Shown piece by piece: positions 1 to 8,915 of a DNA stretch of 31,492 bases; the first letter of the stretch is position 1, and every line of letters begins with the position of its first letter. Both the position numbers and the translations under genes were made by a program. Source of the stretch: a virus; the IMG/VR virus record IMGVR_UViG_3300046642_000040, positions 1-31,492 of that record, one strand, 5' to 3'. The notes beneath the pieces are model-generated. The model did not search any database. It had not been told where the DNA came from and saw only the letters and a program-made list of their open reading frames with translations.

Positions 1-486
1 CGACTTATCGAATTCGACCGGAATCGGATTCTCCTTCAAGAAGCTGTTGGCTTCTTCCAGCCATGTACGCACTTCAGCAGTGAGCTCGACTTTCTTACCC
101 ACACTGATGTGCGGAGTGTAGTCGTCGAAGCTGTGCTTGAATTGCTGGCCGATCAGCTCGTAGTGCAAGCTCATCAACTGCGGACTGTTGATCAACGCAA
201 CGATGATCTTCTCACCGTCTCGCTCTTCCCACACCACGAACTCCGTGAGCTCACCGCTACACGTCCGATCCTTTGGCACGTTGACTTCGGTGGGGATATC
301 ACCCGCATGGTACAGCACGGTAGTATGGAACTCCGTGCTGTTGCGGGTTTTGAACGGCGCGTTCTTCAGGATGCGGCTGAGCAACACGACGGTGCTTTCC
401 GTAGGATCGACCCACACGTAGAAACCACCCGTGGGGTCGCTGCCCGCGATTTCGTCGTACAAGATTCTTGCTGTGACTTTGTTCAC
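1..486 (-). CDS. acb1: Acb1-like 2H phosphoesterase, likely anti-CBASS nuclease (3' end beyond window)
   Basis: The first 162 residues of a GTG-started gene, cut by the window edge. The start is supported by an AAGGAT ribosome-binding site overlapping the stop of the upstream fibre gene. Two H-x-S/T motifs define the 2H phosphoesterase fold: FHTTVLY (His54, Thr56) and YTPHISVG (His126, Ser128), about 70 residues apart. The section between them (VVWEERDGEKIIVALINSP, then a His-Tyr pair) follows the pattern I recall for T4 57B, now called Acb1. That family cleaves 3'-5' and 2'-5' cyclic di- and trinucleotides and so silences CBASS abortive-infection defence. In T4 57B also lies by a tail-fibre gene (57A, the fibre chaperone). 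Seen: the two motifs. Known: the family's activity. Inferred: that this copy is an Acb1 rather than a ligT/RNA-ligase type 2H enzyme. Confidence 0.7.
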   Translation of the reverse strand, partial: MNKVTARILYDEIAGSDPTGGFYVWVDPTESTVVLLSRILKNAPFKTRNSTEFHTTVLYHAGDIPTEVNVPKDRTCSGELTEFVVWEERDGEKIIVALINSPQLMSLHYELIGQQFKHSFDDYTPHISVGKKVELTAEVRTWLEEANSFLKENPIPVEFDKS

Positions 487-495
487 GGGCTATCC

Positions 496-1974
496 TTACG
501 TGTTGAAGTTGCAAAGCTGAAGCGTGATGACGGCACCAACGTTGGCGGAGTATATGATTTCATCGCCGGGCAAGAACATTGCAGTGTCATGGTGACGTCG
601 ACCATAACCACCACCGCCGTCCTTAGTGTTGCGCGAGACCATAGCACCATTGACGGACATGGAAGTGTTGCGCGACTGGTCGTCGACCACCCATGTATGG
701 CAGACACCCTGCTTGAATGTCCGAATCGCATTGTTGCTGGTATATCCAGGAACTGTGTTGCCGCCACCATTGATGACGATGTTGGGTGCCGTCATGGTGA
801 ACGAGATCATCGCGTTGTTACCACCGCTCGGAGTATAGCTGTAGGGCGGAACGCTGATGGTACCGTCACCCGCTTCGTTGATTCCCGAACCGATCTTCAC
901 ACCGCCGAGCTGTCCGCCGTTAGCTATCGGCAGCACATACGGAGGAGGCGGGCTGTACGGCGGATTGGCACTGATACGTCCGTTGCCATCTACAGTCAGG
1001 TAATCACCGACGATCACACCACCGAGGCTACCCGTCGTTGCTTTCGGCAGCACATACTGAGCCGGGATCACGGGCGGATCTACGATCTGGCCGTAGTAGA
1101 CAGTACCGCCGCGCTGATCGTCGCGATAGATACGCATCTGCGAGCCAATGGTCGGCGCACTCAACAGCGGATTGGCATTCAGGTAGAATCGGTAGTTGCC
1201 GCCCGACACCACCACTTGCGATACCGAACGGAAGAACTGGTCGGCAGTCTTGATGACGAAACGTCGGTTCACAGTAGTCAGATCCGACGGGCGGAACTGT
1301 GCAGCCGGGAACTCGATCCACGTAGTCGTGCTGTTGGCAACGGTGAACGCTGAACCGTTTGCCGACGCGTATTCCATATAGCCAGTGGATTCGAGGGACC
1401 ACGTAGCATCGCTGGTGTTGGTCAGCAACGAGCTGTCCCCATGCGAGTTCAGTTCACGCACCAGAACCAGAGGGATATCCGGATTGGCCGACAGTACCGG
1501 CGGATACACATCGCTCCAGTTGTAGACTTCCCATACCGCCGGAGGGCCGTTCATAGTGTCGATCTGGAAGACTGCCGTGGACTGTTGCAGCTTCAGCAGC
1601 GCGTGGAACGTATAGCTCGACACGACGTTGGTTCCCAGCGAGCTGTACTTCGTCTGCGGAGTTTCGAACACAGCCTTCGCGAACATCGTGCCGTCTTGCA
1701 GGAACACTGCGACCTCACCGAAGTCGAAGGGGCCAGCGTCCGGCGGGATCTCCAGAACGATGTCGATAGTGTTGTTGCCGATATTGTTGTACGTGGTGGG
1801 GACGCCGGTGTACAGCAGATTGCCGTTGATCCCAGCGTCGGTAGTCTGCGGGTCGTACCCGTAACCACTGCCGATCTGAAAGCTGGTGATGTGGATGTAC
1901 GGTCCAGTCGGGGTTGCGACACTGGCAACCGCCAGCCCCCGATCGGTGATGAGAAACAGTGGAGTACCTGCCAT
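496..1974 (-). CDS. Tail fibre protein with collar-type N-terminus and duplicated shaft repeat
   Basis: 492 residues, ATG start behind AAGGCATATC. Residues 1-140 (TDRGLA, then FDFGEVAVFL and AKAVFETPQTK) have the composition and order of the N-terminal domain of tail-collar fibres (DUF3751 type), which fixes the fibre to the baseplate. The middle, about 150-300, is not recognisable. Residues 307-335 and 346-374 are two copies of a YVLP...LGG...G...DG.IS repeat, typical of trimeric fibre shafts, separated by a Pro-rich linker. The last 115 residues are probably the receptor-binding tip. It is the last structural gene before the Acb1-like gene, with 9 bases between them. A receptor-binding role is inferred from position and domain pattern. 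Confidence 0.75.
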   Translation of the reverse strand: MAGTPLFLITDRGLAVASVATPTGPYIHITSFQIGSGYGYDPQTTDAGINGNLLYTGVPTTYNNIGNNTIDIVLEIPPDAGPFDFGEVAVFLQDGTMFAKAVFETPQTKYSSLGTNVVSSYTFHALLKLQQSTAVFQIDTMNGPPAVWEVYNWSDVYPPVLSANPDIPLVLVRELNSHGDSSLLTNTSDATWSLESTGYMEYASANGSAFTVANSTTTWIEFPAAQFRPSDLTTVNRRFVIKTADQFFRSVSQVVVSGGNYRFYLNANPLLSAPTIGSQMRIYRDDQRGGTVYYGQIVDPPVIPAQYVLPKATTGSLGGVIVGDYLTVDGNGRISANPPYSPPPPYVLPIANGGQLGGVKIGSGINEAGDGTISVPPYSYTPSGGNNAMISFTMTAPNIVINGGGNTVPGYTSNNAIRTFKQGVCHTWVVDDQSRNTSMSVNGAMVSRNTKDGGGGYGRRHHDTAMFLPGDEIIYSANVGAVITLQLCNFNT

Positions 1975-2000
1975 GATATGCCTTGAACGTTATACGTTGG

Positions 2001-3116
2001 TTAGATGAGGCGCGGGCTGATAACGTTCAGCGGACGCGACTGCTGATCCTTCTGCAACCCGAAGAAGTAGTTGCGGATACCATAGCTAAGGTCGAAGTTC
2101 GCCGGGAATGTTCCCAGATTGGTCTTGCCCGTGGTCACAGTCAGCGCTTCGGTATCCGTCCAACTCAAATTAAGGATGCCGCTGCCGCTGCTACTGTTCG
2201 CACTGGTAGGGCTCAACACACTCGTCGTAGTGTTGCCCGGGATGTCGGCGTACAGCTTGATGAAGTACTGACGCGCCAGAAGCTGAGCTGCTGACGGGCC
2301 CGACGCCGCGTTCATCAGCAGACCGTTGATCTGGAACTGCGATGCGAACTGCGTGAGGTTGAGGCCTAGGGCACGAGCTTGCACACCCAAGAAGCCGAAG
2401 TACGCATTGGTGTCCGTCATGTTGACGATACTACCAACCAACTGAACGTATCCAGCGTCTGCCAGCGAAGGGCTGCGCACAACGTCGATGTTCTGCGAGT
2501 ACAAGCCGATGGAAGGAGTAGCAGGTGCCGCCGGAAGGTTGAGTTTCACGCCGCGGATGATGACGGTGCCACCCAGACGATTGATACCGTTCATGTACCA
2601 CTGCGCGCTGATGTTCTGCACAGCGAACGTGATGACTGGACGGTTCAGATCAGCCATCCATGCGGGAGCCGCACCTGTGCCGATTGGAGCGCCGTTGAAG
2701 TCACCGTACTGAGCATCGCCGTAGAACGTCAGGGTTACACGTCCACCGTAGATGTTGAAGTCGGCGTTCATCGAGAACGACTGTCCGGCTTGCAGTGCGA
2801 TCGTGGTATCCGCCGCGCGATATTGACCGAAGGGGCTTTGCGACGACAGGTAGGCCAGCGCATAGTCCAGCGAGCGGAACGGTGCGGCTTTCGTGCCGTG
2901 TGCCGGATCGTCGACTCCAGTGCTGGAGTTCACGTAGTAAGCAGTCGAACCGAGCTGACCGCCGACGTACAGTCCGTCACCAACGCTCTGAATGGTATTG
3001 CCAGCACGCGCAGACAACGGGACCAGCGCCGGGTTCACAGCCTCGACGCCCGAAGTCATGGGTCGATGGACCTTCGCGGTCGCATCATACACATCAGGGT
3101 TTAAAAAGTTTGCCAT
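2001..3116 (-). CDS. Tail spike/fibre protein, probable right-handed beta-helix
   Basis: 371 residues. The first 50 or so form a compact head probably used for attachment. From about residue 60, AYYVNSSTGVDDPAHGTKAAPF followed by an ALAYL helix resembles the entry of pectate-lyase-like beta-helix spikes, in which an aromatic-Val start and a Gly-Thr...A-F step lead into repeated short strands. The remainder is rich in Asn, Gly, Ser and alternating hydrophobics, as in parallel beta-helices. It is encoded between the gp7/I-like baseplate gene and the other fibre gene. I see no clear catalytic motif, so depolymerase activity cannot be claimed. The ribosome-binding site is weak, suggesting coupling to the gene 7 bases upstream. 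Confidence 0.6.
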   Translation of the reverse strand: MANFLNPDVYDATAKVHRPMTSGVEAVNPALVPLSARAGNTIQSVGDGLYVGGQLGSTAYYVNSSTGVDDPAHGTKAAPFRSLDYALAYLSSQSPFGQYRAADTTIALQAGQSFSMNADFNIYGGRVTLTFYGDAQYGDFNGAPIGTGAAPAWMADLNRPVITFAVQNISAQWYMNGINRLGGTVIIRGVKLNLPAAPATPSIGLYSQNIDVVRSPSLADAGYVQLVGSIVNMTDTNAYFGFLGVQARALGLNLTQFASQFQINGLLMNAASGPSAAQLLARQYFIKLYADIPGNTTTSVLSPTSANSSSGSGILNLSWTDTEALTVTTGKTNLGTFPANFDLSYGIRNYFFGLQKDQQSRPLNVISPRLI

Positions 3117-3123
3117 GTCTTAT

Positions 3124-4377
3124 TTACCAATATGGGGTGAACTGGCCGCTGCCCGGGACGACTTCCTTGAAGCCCTTCGGATTCACGAGCAGATTAGCGC
3201 GTTGATTGCCTACGACCTGTGACGGTATCCAGTCCGGGTGTGTACCCGTCCGTGCGGTAGGTATCACGGTGTAGACCGGGAGTCGAGCATCCGACCGACT
3301 GCTGCCCGGTACTGGAATCCAACCTACGGGTCCGTACAGAACCTTGTATCCGTCAGGCGTACCAGTCGTGGACGCGCCACCACACAGAGTGGTTGGCAAC
3401 GTCGGCGTGTTGCTAACTGCCTGATCATGCAGAGTGTACGCGGGGAGCTTGTTGCCGGACTGGTCCTGAATCCAGGCAGTCGGCTGGCTCAGCATGTAGA
3501 TGCTGGTGTAGTCGGTCGCCGCCGGATTGGACATCAACGCACCTGACGGGACGTTCGGAGCCGTGTCGTAAATCGGCGGACTATCCACACCCATACGCAT
3601 GGTATTGGACAGCACGATTGCCGAGTCGCCCCACAGACCGATGGCTACGACCTTGGCGTCGGTGTATCCAGCTTCCAGGTGGTCAACCACCGGGATCTTG
3701 TAGTCGAGCCTGACAGACTCAAGAACCAGATTGTAGTTGGCGATTTCATAGAAGAAAGACACCAGAGTCTTGATGTCCAGCTTCTCCAAACCACCGGATG
3801 CAATCACAGCTACGTGCGTAGTCGGATACCATGTGCCGCCGTCCCAGATCGCGGTGCCGATAGTCTGGTCACCTTCGTCGTAGAAGTTCACATAGTCCTG
3901 CGTCCACTGCTTGCGCACGTCGAGGCTGGTGGACAGGCAGTAGTTGATGAAGTTGATGAACGACTCGGTGCCTTTGCCGAACCAGTATTGCCCGACCCAT
4001 CGACTGATCGTCTGATAGTTGTCGCTGGTTACAACTCCGGCGTTCTGCAGCTTCATCCCCAACGCGTTCACTTGCTTGACCAGCAAGTCCCGCTCAGGCT
4101 GCGACCACGCCTCGAACGGGATGAGCTGGCTCTCGTTGATGTACGTAGCTTCCATCTCCGGATTGGTCACCCACATATTACGCAGGTTGCCCAAGATCTC
4201 CGTCTTCTTGTCCACAGTCGTTTCGAACACTTCGTCGACCGCGTCCATGAAGTCCGTGAAGTACGGGTTGATCTCCAGATACGGCGGCAGCAGGATTGAC
4301 CGCGGTGTGCGATAACCAAGCCGCCGATTCTCAGCAGGATCGTTAGACGGTGGATCCGTCGTGTATTGGTAGCTCAT
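3124..4377 (-). CDS. Baseplate protein in the gp7 / tail protein I position
   Basis: 417 residues, starting 3 bases after the stop of the J-like wedge gene. Residues 30-230 are helical and rich in aromatic and acidic residues (YLEINPYFTDFMDAVDEVF, RNMWVTNPEMEATYINES). Such a segment directly downstream of a gp6/J-like gene is typical of the tail protein I / gp7 C-terminal region that bridges wedge to fibre. The C-terminal half (from about 270) is Thr/Pro/Gly-rich and beta-like and may be the fibre-docking part. I assign it by gene order plus general character, not by a diagnostic motif. An alternative is a fibre-connector protein with no T4 counterpart. Confidence 0.5.
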   Translation of the reverse strand: MSYQYTTDPPSNDPAENRRLGYRTPRSILLPPYLEINPYFTDFMDAVDEVFETTVDKKTEILGNLRNMWVTNPEMEATYINESQLIPFEAWSQPERDLLVKQVNALGMKLQNAGVVTSDNYQTISRWVGQYWFGKGTESFINFINYCLSTSLDVRKQWTQDYVNFYDEGDQTIGTAIWDGGTWYPTTHVAVIASGGLEKLDIKTLVSFFYEIANYNLVLESVRLDYKIPVVDHLEAGYTDAKVVAIGLWGDSAIVLSNTMRMGVDSPPIYDTAPNVPSGALMSNPAATDYTSIYMLSQPTAWIQDQSGNKLPAYTLHDQAVSNTPTLPTTLCGGASTTGTPDGYKVLYGPVGWIPVPGSSRSDARLPVYTVIPTARTGTHPDWIPSQVVGNQRANLLVNPKGFKEVVPGSGQFTPYW

Positions 4378-4380
4378 GGT

Positions 4381-6165
4381 TTATCCGTTTGACAGACGCG
4401 TCGGATTGTTGCTGTCGATACGCTGCTGACGTTCCGCGTAGAACACGTTGATGGTCAAGCTGTTCAGCGAGTTGTAGCGAATCGGCGTGTTAGCGATCGT
4501 GGTAGGCGCACCACCCGTCGGCGTTATCGTACCGTTGTCCGTGAAGGTCAGCGGCGACGCAGCCGATACGTTAGCCAGAATACCTAGCTGGCCGCTCTTG
4601 CGACCCCAGACTTGATACGAGGCAGCGTTCACGACGGCGGGCCAATCAAGCTTGACCGCATAGCTATTTGTCACACTGACGATCTGCGGGAATGTCCAGT
4701 TGGTCGGAACACCGACTTCGCCCGTGGTAAGCGTGGTGCTGACTGCGTATGCGTATACTGACGAACCCAAACCACCACCGCCCGGAATCAGAGTGTACGT
4801 GGCATCAGGACTTTCCGGGCTGGTGACGACCATCGAACCAGTAGGAGCATTCGGGATGATGTACGATATCTGACCGGGAGCCGCAGCCGTTGCCACGTCG
4901 ATCAAGTCGGACACGTAGAAGTTGGTCATCAACAAACCGGGGCGCGGAGCAAACAGCTTGGTGATCGCGCTGGTCACTGCGGTCTGCACTTGGGACGGAA
5001 TAGCCGTGTTGAACACGTACACGTCCAGCGCCACGTCGCGCGGTACAGCGATCGGATCCTGCCACAGGAAGTACGGAGCGTACATCGTGACTGATTGGCA
5101 GTAGTCCGTGAAGCTCCTCTTCTGCGCCTGTGTCCACGGACTGCTGGTCAACCCGGCTACGCGGATAACGTTCATCCAGCGATAGTCCGAGGGGTTGATC
5201 TCACGCTGTGCCTGCGTCACTGCATCCAGGATACCGGGATACGTGGCGATGGTTGCTTGATACTGCGACTTGGTGACCGCCGACTGGTAAGTCCCGAATC
5301 CACCGGCTGCCACGTTCTTGTAGGCGACCACAGGCTTGTCGTTGGAACCACCGGTCGGATTGGCGTTGAACGTGCCGGTGATCTGCGGGAAGCCAGTGAC
5401 GCTCACTGCCTTGTTGATGGTTACGACGTTGTTCCCGTTCGAACCCTGAGTAACCGGGTACGAGATGACAACCGCGTCGTTGACCTGCGGGATGGTGCCG
5501 AACTGGCCGTTCAACCCACCCAGATTACCGAACTGAATGAGCAACCGTCCGTCAGACATAGACAGGTCAGCGTAACCGGGCACACCGTCGAAGTTCCACA
5601 AGACGCCGAACGACTTGGGAATGATGGTGCCGTTCACCTGCACGATAACGTCCTGATCCGAGATCACGAACCCGTCTTGCGAGGACACGAACGTCTGCCG
5701 TTCAGTACCCAGACCGTTCATGGCGTAGCTGTAGACCTTGCCTTCATACAACGTTACTGCCAATGGCACGCCCGCCATGATGGTGATCTGCGAGCGGTTG
5801 AAGAAGTACGCGCCGCCACATGAGAACTGTGTCAGTGGCGGAAGGCTGACTGATACCGGGCTGTTGAGCGTACCGGTCACACCGGCCGGCAGATAGCGGG
5901 CGATACGCAGTCCCTGCATCTGCGTGATGGACAGGATCGAATCGTCAGCCTGTGCCGTTTCCGAGAACACGTCCTCGACTTCGCGCATGATACGGCCTTG
6001 CGCAAAGGCACCAACAGCGCTGATAAGTTCGATCAGGGTTTGCGATGTCTGCGTTGTGAGGTTGCCTACCCAAGTAGGCTTGTTCGCCAACGCCTGTTGG
6101 AACTGTGCGACGAACTGGTCAACGTCCGCGGTCAGGTCCGACAAAACGAGATTGGTGGTTGCCAT
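4381..6165 (-). CDS. Baseplate wedge protein, gp6 / baseplate J-like, with a fibronectin-like insert
   Basis: 594 residues, ATG behind AGAGAAATAG. The N-terminal 350 residues follow the baseplate J-like pattern: a helical head ending in MREVEDVFSETAQADDSILS, a beta-rich middle, then DAVTQAQREINPSDYRWMNVIRVAG and a DVALDVYVFNTAIPSQVQTAV segment as in the conserved core. T4 gp6 dimers form the ring that controls sheath contraction. Unusual here is a segment at about 455-560 (VYAYAVSTTLTTGEVG ... VKLDWPAVVNAASYQVWGRK ... LTFTDNG) with the Y-x-V, L-x-W and Y-x-V-W spacing of an Ig/fibronectin III domain. It sits between the J core and a C-terminal tail. Confidence 0.75.
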   Translation of the reverse strand: MATTNLVLSDLTADVDQFVAQFQQALANKPTWVGNLTTQTSQTLIELISAVGAFAQGRIMREVEDVFSETAQADDSILSITQMQGLRIARYLPAGVTGTLNSPVSVSLPPLTQFSCGGAYFFNRSQITIMAGVPLAVTLYEGKVYSYAMNGLGTERQTFVSSQDGFVISDQDVIVQVNGTIIPKSFGVLWNFDGVPGYADLSMSDGRLLIQFGNLGGLNGQFGTIPQVNDAVVISYPVTQGSNGNNVVTINKAVSVTGFPQITGTFNANPTGGSNDKPVVAYKNVAAGGFGTYQSAVTKSQYQATIATYPGILDAVTQAQREINPSDYRWMNVIRVAGLTSSPWTQAQKRSFTDYCQSVTMYAPYFLWQDPIAVPRDVALDVYVFNTAIPSQVQTAVTSAITKLFAPRPGLLMTNFYVSDLIDVATAAAPGQISYIIPNAPTGSMVVTSPESPDATYTLIPGGGGLGSSVYAYAVSTTLTTGEVGVPTNWTFPQIVSVTNSYAVKLDWPAVVNAASYQVWGRKSGQLGILANVSAASPLTFTDNGTITPTGGAPTTIANTPIRYNSLNSLTINVFYAERQQRIDSNNPTRLSNG

Positions 6166-6173
6166 CTATTTCT

Positions 6174-6593
6174 CTACTGAGTGATCGTGAAGTTAATGGC
6201 CTGTCTTGCACTCGTGAGTCCTACACCAAACGCCAGCCTCACGTTGTAACCGGGGAGCGTCAGGTCAGGTGTGATAAACGAGTTAGACATGTCGAGGTTG
6301 ATGCGCGGTTCCCAGCGAGCGATAGCCTGGATCATCGCGATCTGCATCTTGTTGGCGGTTGTCTGATCGATCGGTTCCTGCAAGAACTGATACCACATCG
6401 AGCCGTACTCCGGCTGGAAGATGCGGGACCGGGAACCTATGGGGCAGTTGAACAGATTGAAGAGGCTACACAACTGGATAGCCTGTGCGTCAGGCAAACG
6501 ATCCGGTAGATTGTTCATACCGAACTGAGTATTTACGTCGATCCAGGTTGCGCCGTCCAACGACGTCTGGTACGAAGTGAGTTGAGCGGCCAT
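6174..6593 (-). CDS. Baseplate wedge protein gp25-like
   Basis: 139 residues, the normal size for the gp25 family (T4 gp25 is 132). The family's hallmark Glu-Pro-Arg is present as RWEPRI at residues 93-98, preceded by a TTANKMQIAMIQAI helix. The upstream segment (NCPIGSRSRIFQPEYGSMWYQFLQEP) matches the conserved approach in which GSR...PE(Y/F)G leads into a Leu-Gln-Glu-Pro helix. gp25 clamps gp6 and templates the first sheath ring. It lies between the spike and gp6-like genes. This is one of the safest assignments in the tail cluster. Confidence 0.88.
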   Translation of the reverse strand: MAAQLTSYQTSLDGATWIDVNTQFGMNNLPDRLPDAQAIQLCSLFNLFNCPIGSRSRIFQPEYGSMWYQFLQEPIDQTTANKMQIAMIQAIARWEPRINLDMSNSFITPDLTLPGYNVRLAFGVGLTSARQAINFTITQ

Positions 6594-6619
6594 TGCTATA
6601 CCCTGTAAAATTCGGATTG

Positions 6620-7430
6620 TTAGATCGGCTGATTCGGCTTGCCAGTCGTGCGCTCGTTGCCGTCGTCAGTGTATTCGTGATCGTGATTGTCGTAGGTGCT
6701 GCGCATGTTCCCGACGGTCTTGGAGTTACCCGAACTCGTCAAGTCGGTAATGTCACCACCGGCCGCGATCGTGGAATCCGCAACGATGGGGCCGTGGAAG
6801 TTATGTGCCGACGCAGTGTACGTAGCGGTTCCACCTGCCTGAACCGTGATGTTACTACTGGCGTGGACCGCGGCATTGCCACTAGCGGTGATAGACGCGT
6901 TCCCAGTAACGTTGACAGTCCAGTCGCCATTGGAATTCGTGACGTCCCCGTTGACCTGCGTGATGCGCTTGCCGTTAGCGTCGATATTGATTTGCGCGCC
7001 GCCCTTCGTGATGAAGGTATAGGTATGGTTCGTCATATCGTACTTGACGATGTTACCATCCGGGTCCTTGAAGCCCCACACGTTCGGATCGCTGAAGTCC
7101 GCGTTCACATCGGCCTTGACTTGCACCGGCGAGTACAGAGCGTTGTGCTCATCACCGTTCTGCAACTCGATCTTGATCTTGCTGCCAACCGCCGGACTGC
7201 CGTAGGTTCCGTACTGTCCGTTAGCGCCAGTACCGAAGCCGAACGGGCTGTCCTTGTGCGGACCAATCCAGGGCACTTCACCGGCAGCGCTGTCATACAG
7301 ACCGGGCACGTCGGCCTGTACTCGATGGAGGCCTAACGGATCTTGATTGTTGGTCACGGTTCCCAAGTAATAGCCGGAGCCGTACTCCTCGGAATGTGAT
7401 ACTGTGTCGTTGGCTGTGTGGAAGGCCATG
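6620..7430 (-). CDS. Central spike protein, gp5/gpV-like, without lysozyme domain
   Basis: 269 residues from the ATG at 7430. A TTG five bases upstream would add two residues, but ATG is preferred and has GGG seven bases before it. Residues 20-100 form the OB-fold of phage spikes (YYLGTVTNNQDPLGLHRVQA, GEVPWIGP, GSKIKIELQNGD). Residues 100-140 (VWGFKDPDGNIVKYD) are the usual linker. Residues 140-235 are a short-strand triple beta-helix (ITQVNGDVT, TVNVTGNASITASGNAAVHASS). The tip NHDHEYTDDG carries an H-x-H pair like the metal-binding apex of P2 gpV-type spikes. T4 gp5 has a lysozyme domain in the middle and this protein has none; a separate lysin is encoded at 9916-11475. The gene overlaps or abuts the hub gene stop. 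Confidence 0.82.
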
Positions 7431-7431
7431 A

Positions 7432-8556
7432 TCAACCCGATGTGTAATTAGAATTCGTGCCCTGACGTACTCCCAGCAACTTCTCAGCGTAGTTGGCACC
7501 GACAATCAGAAAGGCTTTGGCTGAGATGATATACGTCCCGGCGTAGGCCACATCCTGCTTCTGGTTCTCGGTATCCACTGCGAAGGTGAAGGTATCGAAC
7601 AGTTGCAACGTTGTCGGCGTGGAGATGTTGAACTCAACACTCAGACTGTACGTGTTGGCAAACCGCATGTTCTGATAGACTGCGCGCTCGTAGTTCGTGT
7701 GGACGTTGCCAACGTCGATAGCGCTGAAGGTACGGTAGCCCTGCTGGATCTTGTCTTTGATAGCTACGTTGAACAGCGGACTATTGCTGTCCGGCGTGAA
7801 CGTCACCTGATCGTGCATAGTGTGCGTGTCGTCGCCAATCATCGACTGCTGGACCCGGGTATTCTGGTAGCCAGTCATCTTGTTGTTAAGCCCAGACTTG
7901 GCTTGCGGCTGGTAGTCAGTAGCTGTGAACGCGCCGATGAGGTACTGGCCCAGAACAATCTTGGCAGACGGATCAGGCAACGTGTTCACATCCTTGTACT
8001 TCATTCCCCCGACAGGATCCACACCCAGAACCATGTATGATCCATCGTTTGCGTATCCGCGCTTCGCCACTTGCTTGGCGAACTCACCGTAGGTTCGGTT
8101 GCGAGGCATCCACAGTTGCGAATCGTTTGTGGCGGTGCCGCTATACGGGATACCGCACGTCGAAGCAATCTGAGACAGGACGTCGTCGCTTGTACCACGA
8201 ACACCTCCAGTAGCAGTGCCCGTCCAGTAGCGAGGGGCGTCGTAGTAACCGTCCACCTCGTACTCAAACGACGAGCCGTTGAACTGCTTCACGTGATGGA
8301 ACTTGCGGAAGTTATACGTGACTGTGGCAGCGGCTGACGGCTTGACCACCACGCGGATCGGAATGGCATCCTGCAACTCTAGCTGGTCCAGAGAGTGGAT
8401 TACGTCGATGAGCTTGAAGTGCACGGTCGGAAGGAACGTCTTGGTCGAATAACCAACGTGCAGAAAGGCCAGCGTGTTAGTACCCGGATCCAGCGGATAC
8501 TCCACGTTGTTGATGAAGATTGCTACTTCCAACCTTCCGTTTACGTTATAGCCCAT
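7432..8556 (-). CDS. Baseplate hub protein, gp27 / late control gpD-like
   Basis: 374 residues, ATG behind GAGGATAG. Strong indications are position directly before the spike gene and internal pattern: an N-terminal beta-domain (VEYPLDPGTNTLAFLHVGY, TVHFKLIDVI), a middle with DDVLSQIASTCGIP and an RTYGEFAKQVAKRGYANDGSYM segment, where hub proteins have a helix pair followed by 'YV-D' strands, and a C-terminal beta-domain (SVEFNISTPTTLQLFDTFTF). Trimers of this type convert the tail's six-fold symmetry into the three-fold symmetry of the spike. The assignment to hub is good; the specific T4 gp27 orthology is inferred. Confidence 0.75.
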   Translation of the reverse strand: MGYNVNGRLEVAIFINNVEYPLDPGTNTLAFLHVGYSTKTFLPTVHFKLIDVIHSLDQLELQDAIPIRVVVKPSAAATVTYNFRKFHHVKQFNGSSFEYEVDGYYDAPRYWTGTATGGVRGTSDDVLSQIASTCGIPYSGTATNDSQLWMPRNRTYGEFAKQVAKRGYANDGSYMVLGVDPVGGMKYKDVNTLPDPSAKIVLGQYLIGAFTATDYQPQAKSGLNNKMTGYQNTRVQQSMIGDDTHTMHDQVTFTPDSNSPLFNVAIKDKIQQGYRTFSAIDVGNVHTNYERAVYQNMRFANTYSLSVEFNISTPTTLQLFDTFTFAVDTENQKQDVAYAGTYIISAKAFLIVGANYAEKLLGVRQGTNSNYTSG

Positions 8557-8563
8557 GCTATCC

Positions 8564-8905
8564 TCAGATGGTCAATGTCTGCTGCTGATTGTTCTGCTGC
8601 TTCGACAGATACGCGATAACGTCTGCCTTGGTTGGCACACGAAGCACCAATCCGACAGCAAGATCCGAGATCGGGTCGGACAGACCGTTGTATGCCAGAA
8701 GGGCGCGCCACAGTGACGTGTCCCCGAACAAGCGGAAGGCCAGACCCGGCAGATTAGCGACGTCGGTGGACTTCAGCTGGATCTGCGTGTTAGGCTGCAC
8801 GTTGAAGCGCAGATTCTTGTAACCCGATTTGAACTTGTCGTAGTTGCCACTGTTATCCAGCGGCGTGTAGCGACTCCAGTTGTAATCGCCGGTGTAACCG
8901 TCCAT
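8564..8905 (-). CDS. LysM-domain baseplate protein, gp53-like
   Basis: 113 residues with a good AGGAGATAG ribosome-binding site. The C-terminal part, about residues 45-98, has the LysM shape: an acidic/Leu start (STDVANLPGLAFRLFGD), a TSLWRALLAYNGL helix with the typical W-x-x-(L/I) and A-x-N-x-(L/I), and a terminal GLVLRVP strand. Phage LysM proteins of this size (gp53, gpX and similar) sit on the hub and tube end rather than binding cell walls. It lies between the gp48-like and hub genes, as expected for a hub/tube connector. The N-terminal 40 residues are Tyr/Asn-rich and unassigned. Confidence 0.7.
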   Translation of the reverse strand: MDGYTGDYNWSRYTPLDNSGNYDKFKSGYKNLRFNVQPNTQIQLKSTDVANLPGLAFRLFGDTSLWRALLAYNGLSDPISDLAVGLVLRVPTKADVIAYLSKQQNNQQQTLTI

Positions 8906-8915
8906 GATCTATCTC

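Noticed and set aside
109-1353. Long plus-strand open frame of 414 codons opposite the fibre and Acb1-like genes.
   Set aside because: It is antisense to two genes with clear family signatures, has Arg/Val/Asp-rich nonsense composition and no ribosome-binding site.
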